Assembly (NCBI GenBank): GCA_019247255.1
Contig: JAFAPJ010000105.1
Coordinates: forward strand, 1 to 8,300
Origin: Methylobacteriaceae bacterium
Lineage (GTDB): Bacteria > Pseudomonadota > Alphaproteobacteria > Rhizobiales > Beijerinckiaceae
Reading direction: 5' to 3'
DNA: 8,300 bases
Shown here in pieces: positions 1-8,099 of the stretch. How positions within the stretch are numbered: the first letter of the stretch is position 1; each line of letters starts with the position of its first letter. The translations under genes were made by a program, and so were the position numbers. The notes beneath the pieces were generated by a model, which was given only the letters and a program-made list of their open reading frames with translations, did not search any database and was not told where the DNA came from.

Positions 1-58
1 CCAGGGCGCCCTCGATCTCGTCCGCGGCGCCGAGCCGGACGAGGGGCCGAGGGCGTGA
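1..58 (+). CDS. C-terminal end of a probable TRAP transporter small permease (DctQ type), partial
   Basis: Only the last 18 codons are in the window, reading QGALDLVRGAEPDEGPRA and ending in TGA at 56-58. The stop overlaps the GTG start of the large permease (GTGA), the usual coupled arrangement of TRAP small and large membrane subunits. The visible residues look like the end of a last membrane helix followed by a short acidic cytoplasmic tail. No family motif is present in so short a piece, so the call rests almost entirely on the neighbour and the overlap. It starts outside the window. Confidence 0.55.
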   Translation, partial: QGALDLVRGAEPDEGPRA

Positions 59-1530
59 GCGGCGCGCCCGCGCTCGGCTGGCTCGGGCTCGCGCTCCTGC
101 CGGGCATCGCCGCGACGCTGTTGCTGACGGGGCTCCCGGCCTATCTCGTGCTGATCGGGGCGGCCGGGATAGGCGCCGCGGCGGCGGCCGCGCACGGCGA
201 TGCCGGCGTGCTGACGGCCTTGCCGAGCCGCCTCGTCGGGCTTCTCGACAACGACCTCCTCCAGGCTCTGCCGCTCTACGTGCTGATGGGCGCGCTCCTG
301 AACCGGCTGCCGCTCGCGGATATCCTGTTCCGGGCGGGCCTGCGCCTCGTGAGCCTCGGCGGACGCGCCCGGCTCGGGGCGGCCGGGCCGAAGATGGTCT
401 CGGTCGCGCTGGGCGCCCTTCTCGCCCCCATGAATGGCTCGGTCGGGGCGAGCGTCACCGTGCTGTCGCGGGCGATCGGCCCCCGCCTCGCCGCGTCGGG
501 CGTGCCGGCGCGCGACAGCGTCGCGGTCGTCGCCGTCGCGAGCACCCTCGGCGTCGTCGTGCCGCCCTCCCTCGTGCTGATCCTGCTGGGCGACGCGATG
601 CTGACCGCCCACACGATGGCGCTCAACGAGGCGCACCGGATCGAGCGGGTCGTCAACACGCAGGATGTCTTCCGCGGCGCGCTCGGACCGGCCGCGCTCG
701 TGCTCCTCGCGAGCCTCGCGATCGCCGGCCTGTCCGGCCTCGGCCGGACCCGGGACGTGACAGCCGTCGCACTCCCGGCGCCGCTGCGGGCGGGCGAGTG
801 GCTCGTCGCCGCCGCGACCCTCGCCTTCGTGCTGACGCTGCTCGCCGGCGTCGTCGCGGGCTATTTCTACGCGGTCGAGGCGGCCGCGATGGGCGCGGTC
901 GCGCTTCTCGTTTCCGGGGCGCTGTCGCGGCATCTGACGGCGCGCTTGCTCCGGCGCGTGCTCGCCGAGACGGCCGCGATCTCCGGTCTCCTCTTCGCGC
1001 TTCTCATGGCGGCCACGACCTTCACGCTCGTGGCGCGCGCGCTCGGCACCGACCGGCTTCTCGCCGGCTTCATCGCGAGCCTGCCCGGCGACGCGCGACT
1101 CTCGACGCTCGTCGTGCTCGGCGTGCTCACCCTCTCGGCCTTCGCGCTCGACGCCTTCGAGATCATCTTCGTCATCGTGCCGCTCGTGATGCCGCCCCTT
1201 CTCGTCCGGGTGCCGGACGCGGTCTGGGTCTCGGCGATGACGCTTCTCGCGCTTCAGGCGAGCTATCTCGTGCCGCCGCTCGGCTACGCGGTCATGATGG
1301 CGCGCGGCATCCTCGGGCGCGGCGATCGCGGCGTGGGACTGGCTCGCGCGGTCGCGCCGTTCCTCGCCGCGCAGATCGCGATCCTGGCGCTCGCCTTCGC
1401 CTGGCCGGGTCTGACGCATGTGGGCGCGCCGCCCCGCGCCGCGGCTCAGCCGACGCTGTCGGACGAGGAGATCCGTCGGCAGTTCCAGGATCTCGCGCCG
1501 CTCGATCTGCCGCCGCCCGTGCTCCGCTGA
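55..1530 (+). CDS. dctM: TRAP transporter large permease subunit (DctM family)
   Basis: This is the 491-residue integral inner-membrane subunit of a tripartite ATP-independent periplasmic transporter. In the family it carries the sodium-coupled transport pathway and works with a small permease and a periplasmic binding protein. Hydrophobic segments run through nearly the whole chain from about residue 8 to 455. Landmarks are ALLAPMNGSVGASV (121-134) and the discontinuous-helix segment TLGVVVPPSLVLILLG (164-179), followed by a polar loop at about 180-205. Residues 458-491 form a hydrophilic, proline-rich tail. The chain is longer than the usual 425-445, and the common F-x-AG-xx-PG motif is altered to FRGALGPA, so this is a divergent branch of the family. 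The GTG start at 55 overlaps the upstream stop and has GAGGGG at 41-46 as ribosome binding site. No binding-protein gene is in the window, so the substrate (often a C4-dicarboxylate or other organic acid) cannot be named. Confidence 0.92.
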   Translation: MSGAPALGWLGLALLPGIAATLLLTGLPAYLVLIGAAGIGAAAAAAHGDAGVLTALPSRLVGLLDNDLLQALPLYVLMGALLNRLPLADILFRAGLRLVSLGGRARLGAAGPKMVSVALGALLAPMNGSVGASVTVLSRAIGPRLAASGVPARDSVAVVAVASTLGVVVPPSLVLILLGDAMLTAHTMALNEAHRIERVVNTQDVFRGALGPAALVLLASLAIAGLSGLGRTRDVTAVALPAPLRAGEWLVAAATLAFVLTLLAGVVAGYFYAVEAAAMGAVALLVSGALSRHLTARLLRRVLAETAAISGLLFALLMAATTFTLVARALGTDRLLAGFIASLPGDARLSTLVVLGVLTLSAFALDAFEIIFVIVPLVMPPLLVRVPDAVWVSAMTLLALQASYLVPPLGYAVMMARGILGRGDRGVGLARAVAPFLAAQIAILALAFAWPGLTHVGAPPRAAAQPTLSDEEIRRQFQDLAPLDLPPPVLR

Positions 1531-1533
1531 GCC

Positions 1534-2352
1534 TCAGCAGGGCGTGTCCCAGGCCGCCCGGACGTCCCGCCAGCCGGCCGTCAATCGGCTCTTGGCGCGA
1601 AGCTGGCGGAGCTCGCCTGGGGTCGGGAACCCGCGATAGGGAAGGACCGGCAAAGCCGTGCCGTCGCCGCTCCCGGACGTCACGGCGCGAAGCGCCTCCT
1701 CGAGCGCGGGGAGCGCCGCCTCGTGGAGCCGGCTCGCGGCCGAGAGGGCGGTGAGGCCCGGCTCGTCCGGCAGGGTCACCTGCCCGAGCAGCGCGCCCGC
1801 ATCGATCCGCGGCGCCAGGCGGTGGATCGAGACGCCGAGCGCCACGGGCTCGTCGAGGAGCGCGTGGATCGTCGGCACCGGCCCGCGATGTCGGGGCAGG
1901 AGGCCTGCATGGACGTTGATTCCGCCGAGCGTCGGGGTCGCGATCGTCTCGGCCTTGAGGATCTGGTCGAAATGGAAGGTGACCAGAAGGTCGGCGCCGG
2001 ACGCGGCGAGCCGCTCGCGGAAGGCCGGCGCGTTCACGTCCGGAACGTCGATGGTCGAAATGCCGAGCCGCTCGGCCGTGCGACGGATCGGAGTCGCCCC
2101 GACATCGGCCGGGTCGGGCCGCCTCAGGAGCCCGGCGAGACGCGGCGCCGAGAAGTTGAGGAACAGGTAGGGCAGGATGCCGGGTCCGGAGACCCGCAGC
2201 CGCTTCCAGGTCTGGCCGAGCGCGCCGCCGGCCTCGCGGCGGAACGGGTCCGAGAGGCCGATCAGGGCGATCCGCTCGGGATCGGCCGCCACGAAGCGGC
2301 GCACCGCCCGGGCGGCCGCGAGCGCTTCGAGGGTGAGGAGAGCGATGCGCAT
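1534..2352 (-). CDS. formyltransferase family protein, substrate unknown
   Basis: This 272-residue protein has the formyl transferase core also found in methionyl-tRNA formyltransferase, GART and sugar formyltransferases, which use 10-formyltetrahydrofolate. The active-site triad is visible: Asn146 and His148 in GGINVHAGLLPRHRGPVPT (143-161), and Asp184 in RIDAGALLGQ (182-191). The Fmt motif SLLPRxRG appears as GLLPRHRG. The N-terminal part (1-80) lacks the usual Fmt opening. The chain is about 40 residues shorter than Fmt and shows no clear C-terminal tRNA-binding domain, so it is probably not the housekeeping Fmt. The ATG at 2352 has AAGG seven bases upstream. Its stop lies three bases from the end of the TRAP permease (convergent), and its start faces mutY (divergent). 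No neighbour suggests a substrate. A sugar-nucleotide or peptide amine acceptor is possible but unsupported. Confidence 0.8.
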   Translation of the reverse strand: MRIALLTLEALAAARAVRRFVAADPERIALIGLSDPFRREAGGALGQTWKRLRVSGPGILPYLFLNFSAPRLAGLLRRPDPADVGATPIRRTAERLGISTIDVPDVNAPAFRERLAASGADLLVTFHFDQILKAETIATPTLGGINVHAGLLPRHRGPVPTIHALLDEPVALGVSIHRLAPRIDAGALLGQVTLPDEPGLTALSAASRLHEAALPALEEALRAVTSGSGDGTALPVLPYRGFPTPGELRQLRAKSRLTAGWRDVRAAWDTPC

Positions 2353-2382
2353 GGGTGCGCCTTATCATGACGGGCGGCCCGC

Positions 2383-2389
2383 GAGGTGG
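2383..2389 (+). promoter_or_regulatory. ribosome binding site deciding the mutY start
   Basis: GAGGTGG lies just before the ATG at 2391. The other in-frame starts at 2355 (GTG), 2367 (ATG) and 2430 (ATG) have no comparable purine-rich site, so 2391 is preferred. The spacing is short, which keeps the choice tentative. Confidence 0.5.
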
Positions 2390-2390
2390 C

Positions 2391-3571
2391 ATGGAGAGCG
2401 ACCCCGAGCCGAATCGGCTTCTCCGTCCGATGTCCGCCGCCCCCGCGCCCGCGCCCGCCGCCCTTCTCGCCTGGTACGACCGCCATCGACGCGATCTGCC
2501 CTGGCGTGCGAGACCCGGCGAGACGCCCGACGCTTACCGCGTCTGGCTGTCCGAGATCATGCTCCAGCAGACGACGGTCGCGGCGGTGCGGCCCTATTTC
2601 GAGCGCTTCCTCGCGCGCTTCCCGACGCTCGACTCGCTCGCGGCCGCGCCTTCAGAGGCCGTGATGAGCGCCTGGGCCGGGCTCGGCTACTACTCGCGCG
2701 CGCGCAATCTCCACGCTTGCGCCCAGGCCGTCGCGGCCGCGGGCGCCTTTCCGGACACCGAGGCGGAGCTGCGCAAGCTCCCCGGGATCGGCCCCTACAC
2801 GGCGGGCGCGATCGCGGCCATCGCCTTCAACCGGCAGGCCGCCGCCGTCGACGGCAATGTCGAGCGCGTTCTGACGCGGCTCTACGCGGTCGGGGAGCCG
2901 CTCCCGGGCGCGAAGGGCCGCGTCCGAGCTTTGACGGAGGCGCTCGTGCCGGCCGATCGGCCCGGCGACTTCGCCCAGGCCCTCATGGATCTCGGCGCGA
3001 CGATCTGCACCCCAAAGCGGCCGGCCTGCGCGCTGTGCCCCTGGATGCGGCCCTGCCGGGCGAGGGCCGAAGGCCTTCAGGAGACCTTCCCGCGCAAGGC
3101 GCCGAAAAGCGCGGGGGCGCTGCGCCGCGGCGCAGCCTTCGTGGCGGTCCGGACCGGGGACGAGGCGATCCTGCTGCGCACTCGGCCGCCCTCCGGTCTC
3201 CTCGGCGCGATGGCGGAGCCGCCGACGAGCGAATGGCTGCCCGATTACGACCTCGCCCGGGCGCTCCTCGACGCGCCCCTCGAGGCGCGCTGGCAGCGCC
3301 TGCCCGGACAGGTCCGGCACGTCTTCACGCATTTCCCGCTGGAGCTGACGGTCTTCGCGGCCCGGGTCTCGAAGAGCGTCGCGGCGCCGGACGGCATGCG
3401 CTTCACGCCGCGCGCCGCGCTCGGCGAGGAGCCGCTGCCGGGCGCCATGAAGAAGGTCCTGGCCCACGCCTTCGCGGCGACGGGTCTCCCCGAGCCGGGC
3501 GCGGCCGTCCGGCCCCGCGCAGGACGCCGTCGCGAAGCGGCCCCGACCCGTGCTTCCCGGAAAGGAGCCCC

Positions 3572-3575
<4 letters not shown>
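2391..3575 (+). CDS. mutY: A/G-specific adenine glycosylase MutY
   Basis: MutY is a base-excision repair enzyme that removes adenine mispaired with 8-oxoguanine, preventing G:C to T:A transversions. With the ATG at 2391 it has 394 residues. In order: the N-terminal WYDRHRRDLPWR motif; catalytic Glu55 in SEIMLQQT; the helix-hairpin-helix LPGIGPYTAGAI (130-141); catalytic Asp154 in VDGNVERV; and a [4Fe-4S] cluster with spacing C-x6-C-x2-C-x5-C at Cys206, 213, 216 and 222. A C-terminal NUDIX-like 8-oxoG recognition domain follows at about 245-360, including HVFTHFPLELTVF. The last 30 residues are a basic, low-complexity tail. Length and Glu-Asp spacing match the family. The start is uncertain: GTG 2355, ATG 2367 and ATG 2430 are alternatives. 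The gene is divergent from the formyltransferase and coupled to the downstream acetyltransferase by an ATGA overlap. Confidence 0.95.
3561..3567 (+). promoter_or_regulatory. ribosome binding site of the GNAT acetyltransferase
   Basis: AAAGGAG is a strong Shine-Dalgarno sequence inside the 3' end of mutY, four bases before the ATG at 3572. It fixes this start and supports translation of the acetyltransferase from the mutY transcript. Confidence 0.7.
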
Positions 3576-5409
<1,834 letters not shown>

Positions 5410-5444
5410 TTATGAGCCGGCCAGGGTAAAGGCGGCGTTGCCCG

Positions 5445-5457
5445 GACTCCCCGATTC
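5445..5457. promoter_or_regulatory. pair of GANTC sites upstream of ccrM
   Basis: GACTC at 5445-5449 and GATTC at 5453-5457 start eight bases apart, about 70-80 bp upstream of the ccrM ATG, in the 139-bp gap after rnhB. These are substrates of the enzyme encoded next door. In Caulobacter, two GANTC sites in the ccrM leader couple its transcription to methylation state. The same arrangement here is seen directly, but the regulatory role is inferred. No convincing CtrA full site or sigma-70 promoter could be assigned. Confidence 0.55.
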
Positions 5458-5485
5458 GCGTCCCGTTTTGGGGCTGCAGCTTTTG

Positions 5486-5504
5486 CCTCGCGGCCTACGC
5501 GAGG
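5486..5504. repeat. 7-bp inverted repeat after rnhB
   Basis: CCTCGCG (5486-5492) and CGCGAGG (5498-5504) form a perfect stem with a five-base loop, 12 bases beyond the rnhB stop on the minus strand. On that strand it is followed by CAAAAG rather than a T run, so it is not a standard intrinsic terminator. It could be an mRNA 3' stabilising hairpin or an attenuator between rnhB and ccrM. Confidence 0.45.
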
Positions 5505-5515
5505 AGCCGGCCTCG

Positions 5516-6136
5516 TCAGACGACCGTCGGCGCGGGCTTCAACGGCGCGAAGCTGAGGCGGTGATAGGGGCAGGGGCCCGTCTCGACGAGCGCCCGGCGG
5601 TGCGAGGCGGTGCCGTATCCGGCATTCGTGTCGAAGCCGTAGGCCGGATGCGCGCCCGCGAGGCGGCGCATGGTTCGGTCGCGGATGACCTTCGCCACGA
5701 TGGAGGCGGCCGCGATCGACGGGATCGAGGCATCCCCGCCAACGACCGTATGGACCGGGCAGGGGAGATGGGGCGGGTCGTTGCCGTCCACGAGCGCCGC
5801 GTCGACCGGCATCGGCAGCGCCTCGAGCGCCCGGCACATCGCGAGGAGCGAGGCTTGGCGGATGTTGCGCCGGTCGATCTCGTCGGCCGGCACGGACGCG
5901 ACCCCGACGGCCGCGCTCGCCACGATCTCGAGGAAGAGCTCCTCCCGTCGCGCGGCGCTGAGCGCCTTCGAATCCGTCAGACCCGAGGGGACGCGCTTCA
6001 GATCGAGGACGACGGCCGCGGCCACGACGGGCCCGGCAAGCGGGCCCCGCCCGACCTCGTCGAGTCCGGCCACGATCCTGTGGCCGGCCCGGATGAGCTG
6101 GCGTTCGCGGGTCGGCTTCAGGACGGGGATCGGCAC
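5516..6136 (-). CDS. rnhB: ribonuclease HII
   Basis: RNase HII cuts 5' of ribonucleotides embedded in duplex DNA, starting ribonucleotide excision repair, and also helps remove RNA primers. The 206-residue length is normal for the bacterial enzyme. Visible motifs are [19 protein letters not shown] (24-42) with catalytic Asp26 and Glu27, [15 protein letters not shown] (53-67), LVDGND with catalytic Asp117, and [16 protein letters not shown] (141-156). The C-terminal part has [15 protein letters not shown] and the HRRAL and PCPYHRLSF segments typical of the family. The start is GTG at 6136. No ATG lies between an upstream in-frame stop and this codon, and there is no evident Shine-Dalgarno sequence. 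It lies 119 bp downstream of the radical SAM gene and about 140 bp upstream of ccrM, same strand. A 32-bp composite repeat sits 12 bases before the start. Confidence 0.96.
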   Translation of the reverse strand: MPIPVLKPTRERQLIRAGHRIVAGLDEVGRGPLAGPVVAAAVVLDLKRVPSGLTDSKALSAARREELFLEIVASAAVGVASVPADEIDRRNIRQASLLAMCRALEALPMPVDAALVDGNDPPHLPCPVHTVVGGDASIPSIAAASIVAKVIRDRTMRRLAGAHPAYGFDTNAGYGTASHRRALVETGPCPYHRLSFAPLKPAPTVV

Positions 6137-6148
6137 GCGGATCGGATC

Positions 6149-6180
6149 GGTGATTCGACAGGCTTACAGGCTGAATCACC
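6149..6180. repeat. 32-bp composite repeat upstream of rnhB with two GANTC sites
   Basis: Read on the minus strand toward rnhB, the element is four 8-mers: GGTGATTC, AGCCTGTA, AGCCTGTC, GAATCACC. The outer two are perfect inverted repeats and the inner two are tandem copies differing in one base. Each outer arm contains a GANTC site (6152-6156 and 6173-6177). It ends 12 bases before the rnhB GTG start. It could be an operator for a dimeric regulator, a leader hairpin, or a methylation-sensitive control site. No T run follows, so a terminator is unlikely. Confidence 0.6.
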
Positions 6181-6255
6181 CCCGCTCCGCTGTCATCCGC
6201 CCCCATAGCGTTCTCCCCGGCGGATCGTCGCAGCCGGCCGACACGCCGGGCGCGG

Positions 6256-7428
6256 TCAGAACAGCGCGAGCTGCGCGGCCGCGTTCACCTTCGTTGGCGG
6301 CGTGAAGAGGTCCGTCCTGAGCCGGCGGCGCTCCGTGTTGAAGCCGATCCGGGCGGCCGCGGCCTCGAAGCGGCGCCCGACCATCCAGGCGAAGGGCCCG
6401 ATCCCGGTCTGCCGCTGCGACCAGTCCGCGTCGTAGAGCTTCCCGCCCCGCGTCGTCTCGACGAGCGAGAGCACGTGCTTCATCCGGTCCGGATAGTTCT
6501 CGGCGAGCCAGTCGCGCACGAGGCCCTTCAGCTCGTTCGGCAGCCGCAGGAGCACGTAGCCGGCCTCGCGCGCCCCGGCCGCGAAGGCGGCCCGCAGGAC
6601 GCCCTCGATCTCGTGGTCGTTCAGCGCCGGGATGATGGGTGCGACGAGGACGCTCGTCGGGATGCCGGCGTCGGCCAGCATTCGGATCGTCTGCAGGCGC
6701 TTCGTCGGCGTCGCGGCCCGCGGCTCCATGCGCCGCGCGAGCTTCGGGTCGAGCGTCGTCACCGAGATCGCCACCTTGGCGAGCCCGCGCTCCGCCATGG
6801 GCGCCAGGATGTCGATGTCGCGCTGGACGAGCGCCGATTTCGTGACGATCCCGACCGGGTGGTTGGCGGCCGCCAGCACCTCGAGGATCTGCCGGGTGAT
6901 CCGATACTGCTTCTCGATCGGCTGGTAGGGATCCGTGTTCGTGCCGAGCGCGATCGTCTCCGGCTTGTAGCCCGGCTGACCAAGCTCCTTCTTCAGGAGC
7001 TCCGCCGCGTTCGGCTTCGCGAAGAGCTTCGTCTCGAAATCGAGCCCCGGCGAGAGGCCCTGATAGGCGTGGGTCGGTCGCGCGAAGCAATAGGCGCAGC
7101 CGTGCTCGCAGCCGCGATACGGGTTGACTGAGCGGTCGAAGGAGATGTCGGGCGAGTCATTGCGCGTGATGATGGTGCGGGGCCGCTCGAGCGTGACCTC
7201 GGTCCGGATGGGGGCCGGCTCCTCCAGGAGGTCCCAGCCGTCGAAGGCCGTCTCCCGCTGGACGCTCTCGTAGCGGCCGCTCGGATTGCCCCCGACCCCC
7301 CGGCCATGCCGCCGCTCGGCCTCGACCGGCTGGTAGGCATGCGCCTCCGGGCGGCGCCGGTCGATCGGCGCCGGCGCGGCCGGCCGGGCGGTCGCGGGTA
7401 TCGGCTTGCGCAGCGTGCTGGTGCTCAC
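6256..7428 (-). CDS. PA0069 family radical SAM protein (SplB/DNA photolyase-like COG)
   Basis: This 390-residue radical SAM enzyme belongs to the PA0069 family, related to spore photoproduct lyase and often labelled DNA repair photolyase. Its reaction is not known to me. The [4Fe-4S] motif C-x3-C-x2-C is at Cys107, 111 and 114 (YRGCEHGCAYCFARPTHAY). Core segments follow: FETKLFAKPNAAELL, LGTNTDPYQPIEKQYRITRQ, GIVTKSALVQRDIDIL, VAISVTTLDPKLARRMEPRA and VLVAPIIPALNDHEIEGVL. There is no cysteine outside the cluster motif, so the cysteine hydrogen donor of spore photoproduct lyase is absent. Residues 1-60 are basic and disordered-looking. The protein ends in QLALF (386-390), a match to the beta-clamp binding pentapeptide. 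The start is GTG at 7428 with GAGG eight bases upstream. A LexA box lies about 43 bases upstream, and rnhB and ccrM follow. DNA repair is an inference from these signs. Confidence 0.92.
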   Translation of the reverse strand: MSTSTLRKPIPATARPAAPAPIDRRRPEAHAYQPVEAERRHGRGVGGNPSGRYESVQRETAFDGWDLLEEPAPIRTEVTLERPRTIITRNDSPDISFDRSVNPYRGCEHGCAYCFARPTHAYQGLSPGLDFETKLFAKPNAAELLKKELGQPGYKPETIALGTNTDPYQPIEKQYRITRQILEVLAAANHPVGIVTKSALVQRDIDILAPMAERGLAKVAISVTTLDPKLARRMEPRAATPTKRLQTIRMLADAGIPTSVLVAPIIPALNDHEIEGVLRAAFAAGAREAGYVLLRLPNELKGLVRDWLAENYPDRMKHVLSLVETTRGGKLYDADWSQRQTGIGPFAWMVGRRFEAAAARIGFNTERRRLRTDLFTPPTKVNAAAQLALF

Positions 7429-7448
7429 GGGATGCCTCGACGCGATTC

Positions 7449-7463
7449 GTTCTCGTTTCGTCC
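7449..7463 (+). promoter_or_regulatory. degenerate LexA-like half of an inverted pair
   Basis: GTTCTCGTTTCGTCC matches the nearby perfect LexA box at 12 of 15 positions but in the opposite orientation. All three differences are transitions, and one breaks the second GTTC to GTCC. It lies seven bases from the perfect box, between it and the start of the radical SAM gene. It may be a weak second LexA site or a relic. Confidence 0.4.
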
Positions 7464-7470
7464 AAGACTA

Positions 7471-7485
7471 GAACAAAATGAGAAC
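7471..7485 (-). promoter_or_regulatory. LexA box (SOS operator), GTTC-N7-GTTC
   Basis: Read on the minus strand, the sequence GTTCTCATTTTGTTC is a perfect match to the alphaproteobacterial LexA operator GTTC-N7-GTTC. It lies 42 bases upstream of the GTG start of the radical SAM gene, in the only gap before it, after the end of moaB. The divergent direction has no gene, so the target must be the minus-strand radical SAM gene, possibly with rnhB and ccrM behind it. A weak sigma-70-like pair, TTGCGT and TAGTCT with a 16-base spacer, brackets the box, so LexA binding would block it. That promoter is tentative. Confidence 0.78.
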
Positions 7486-7550
7486 GACGCAATCCCGTTC
7501 CGCCGGGCTCATGCGAGGCTCGGGGTCGCGGCTCCGTCGCCGCCCGTCGA

Positions 7551-8099
7551 TCAGGAAGCGCCGCGGCGCAGGTGCTCGTCGAGGCGAGGCATGATCTCGA
7601 CGAAGTTGCAGGGACGGTGGCGATAGTCGAGCTGGGCCTGGAGGATGCCGTCCCAGGCGTCCCGGCAGGCGCCCGGCGAGCCCGGGAGCACGAAGACGTA
7701 GGTGCCGCTCGCGACGCCGGCCGTCGCGCGCGATTGCAGCGTCGAGGTGCCGATCTTGTCATAGGAGATGCGATGGAAGACGGCCGAGAAGCCCTCCATC
7801 CGTTTCTCGAAGAGCGGCTCGAGCGCCTCCGGCGTCACGTCGCGTCCCGTGAAGCCCGTCCCGCCCGTCGTGATGACGACGTCGACATTCGGGTCGGCGA
7901 GCCAGGTCCGCACCTGCCCGCGGATCTCCTCGACCTCGTCCGGCACGACGGCCCGTCCGGCGAGGCGGTGGCCGGCCCCCTCGAGCCTGGCGACGAGCGT
8001 GTCGCCCGAGCGGTCCTCCGCGAGGGACCGGGTGTCGGAGACCGTGAGAACCGCGATCCCGAGCGGCACGAAGGCGCGGCTCTCGTCGAGCCCCGCCAT
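7551..8099 (-). CDS. moaB: molybdenum cofactor biosynthesis protein B (MoaB/MogA family)
   Basis: This 182-residue cytoplasmic protein of the MoaB/Mog domain family binds molybdopterin. In organisms without a separate mog gene, the family adenylylates it before molybdenum insertion. Visible motifs are TVSDTRSLAEDRSGDTL (19-35), the molybdopterin-binding VVITTGGTGFTGRDVTPEAL (74-93) and FVLPGSPGACRDAWD (136-150), with the C-terminal HRPCNFVEIMPRLDEHL. The length is typical of single-domain MoaB. The ATG at 8099 shares its A with the stop of the upstream peptidase gene (TGATG), so translation is probably coupled. Whether it is MoaB or MogA in function cannot be settled from sequence, but this family is normally named MoaB. 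No other Moco gene lies nearby. Confidence 0.93.
   Translation of the reverse strand: MAGLDESRAFVPLGIAVLTVSDTRSLAEDRSGDTLVARLEGAGHRLAGRAVVPDEVEEIRGQVRTWLADPNVDVVITTGGTGFTGRDVTPEALEPLFEKRMEGFSAVFHRISYDKIGTSTLQSRATAGVASGTYVFVLPGSPGACRDAWDGILQAQLDYRHRPCNFVEIMPRLDEHLRRGAS

Noticed and set aside
5486..5504. Intrinsic terminator for rnhB
   Set aside because: The stem is good, but on the minus strand it is followed by CAAAAG and on the plus strand by a GC-rich stretch. The four T bases lie before, not after, the stem on the plus strand. Kept only as an inverted repeat.
7500..7550. Hairpin (GCGGC and GCCGC) after moaB as a terminator
   Set aside because: A five-base GC stem in GC-rich DNA with no T run is not distinguishable from chance.
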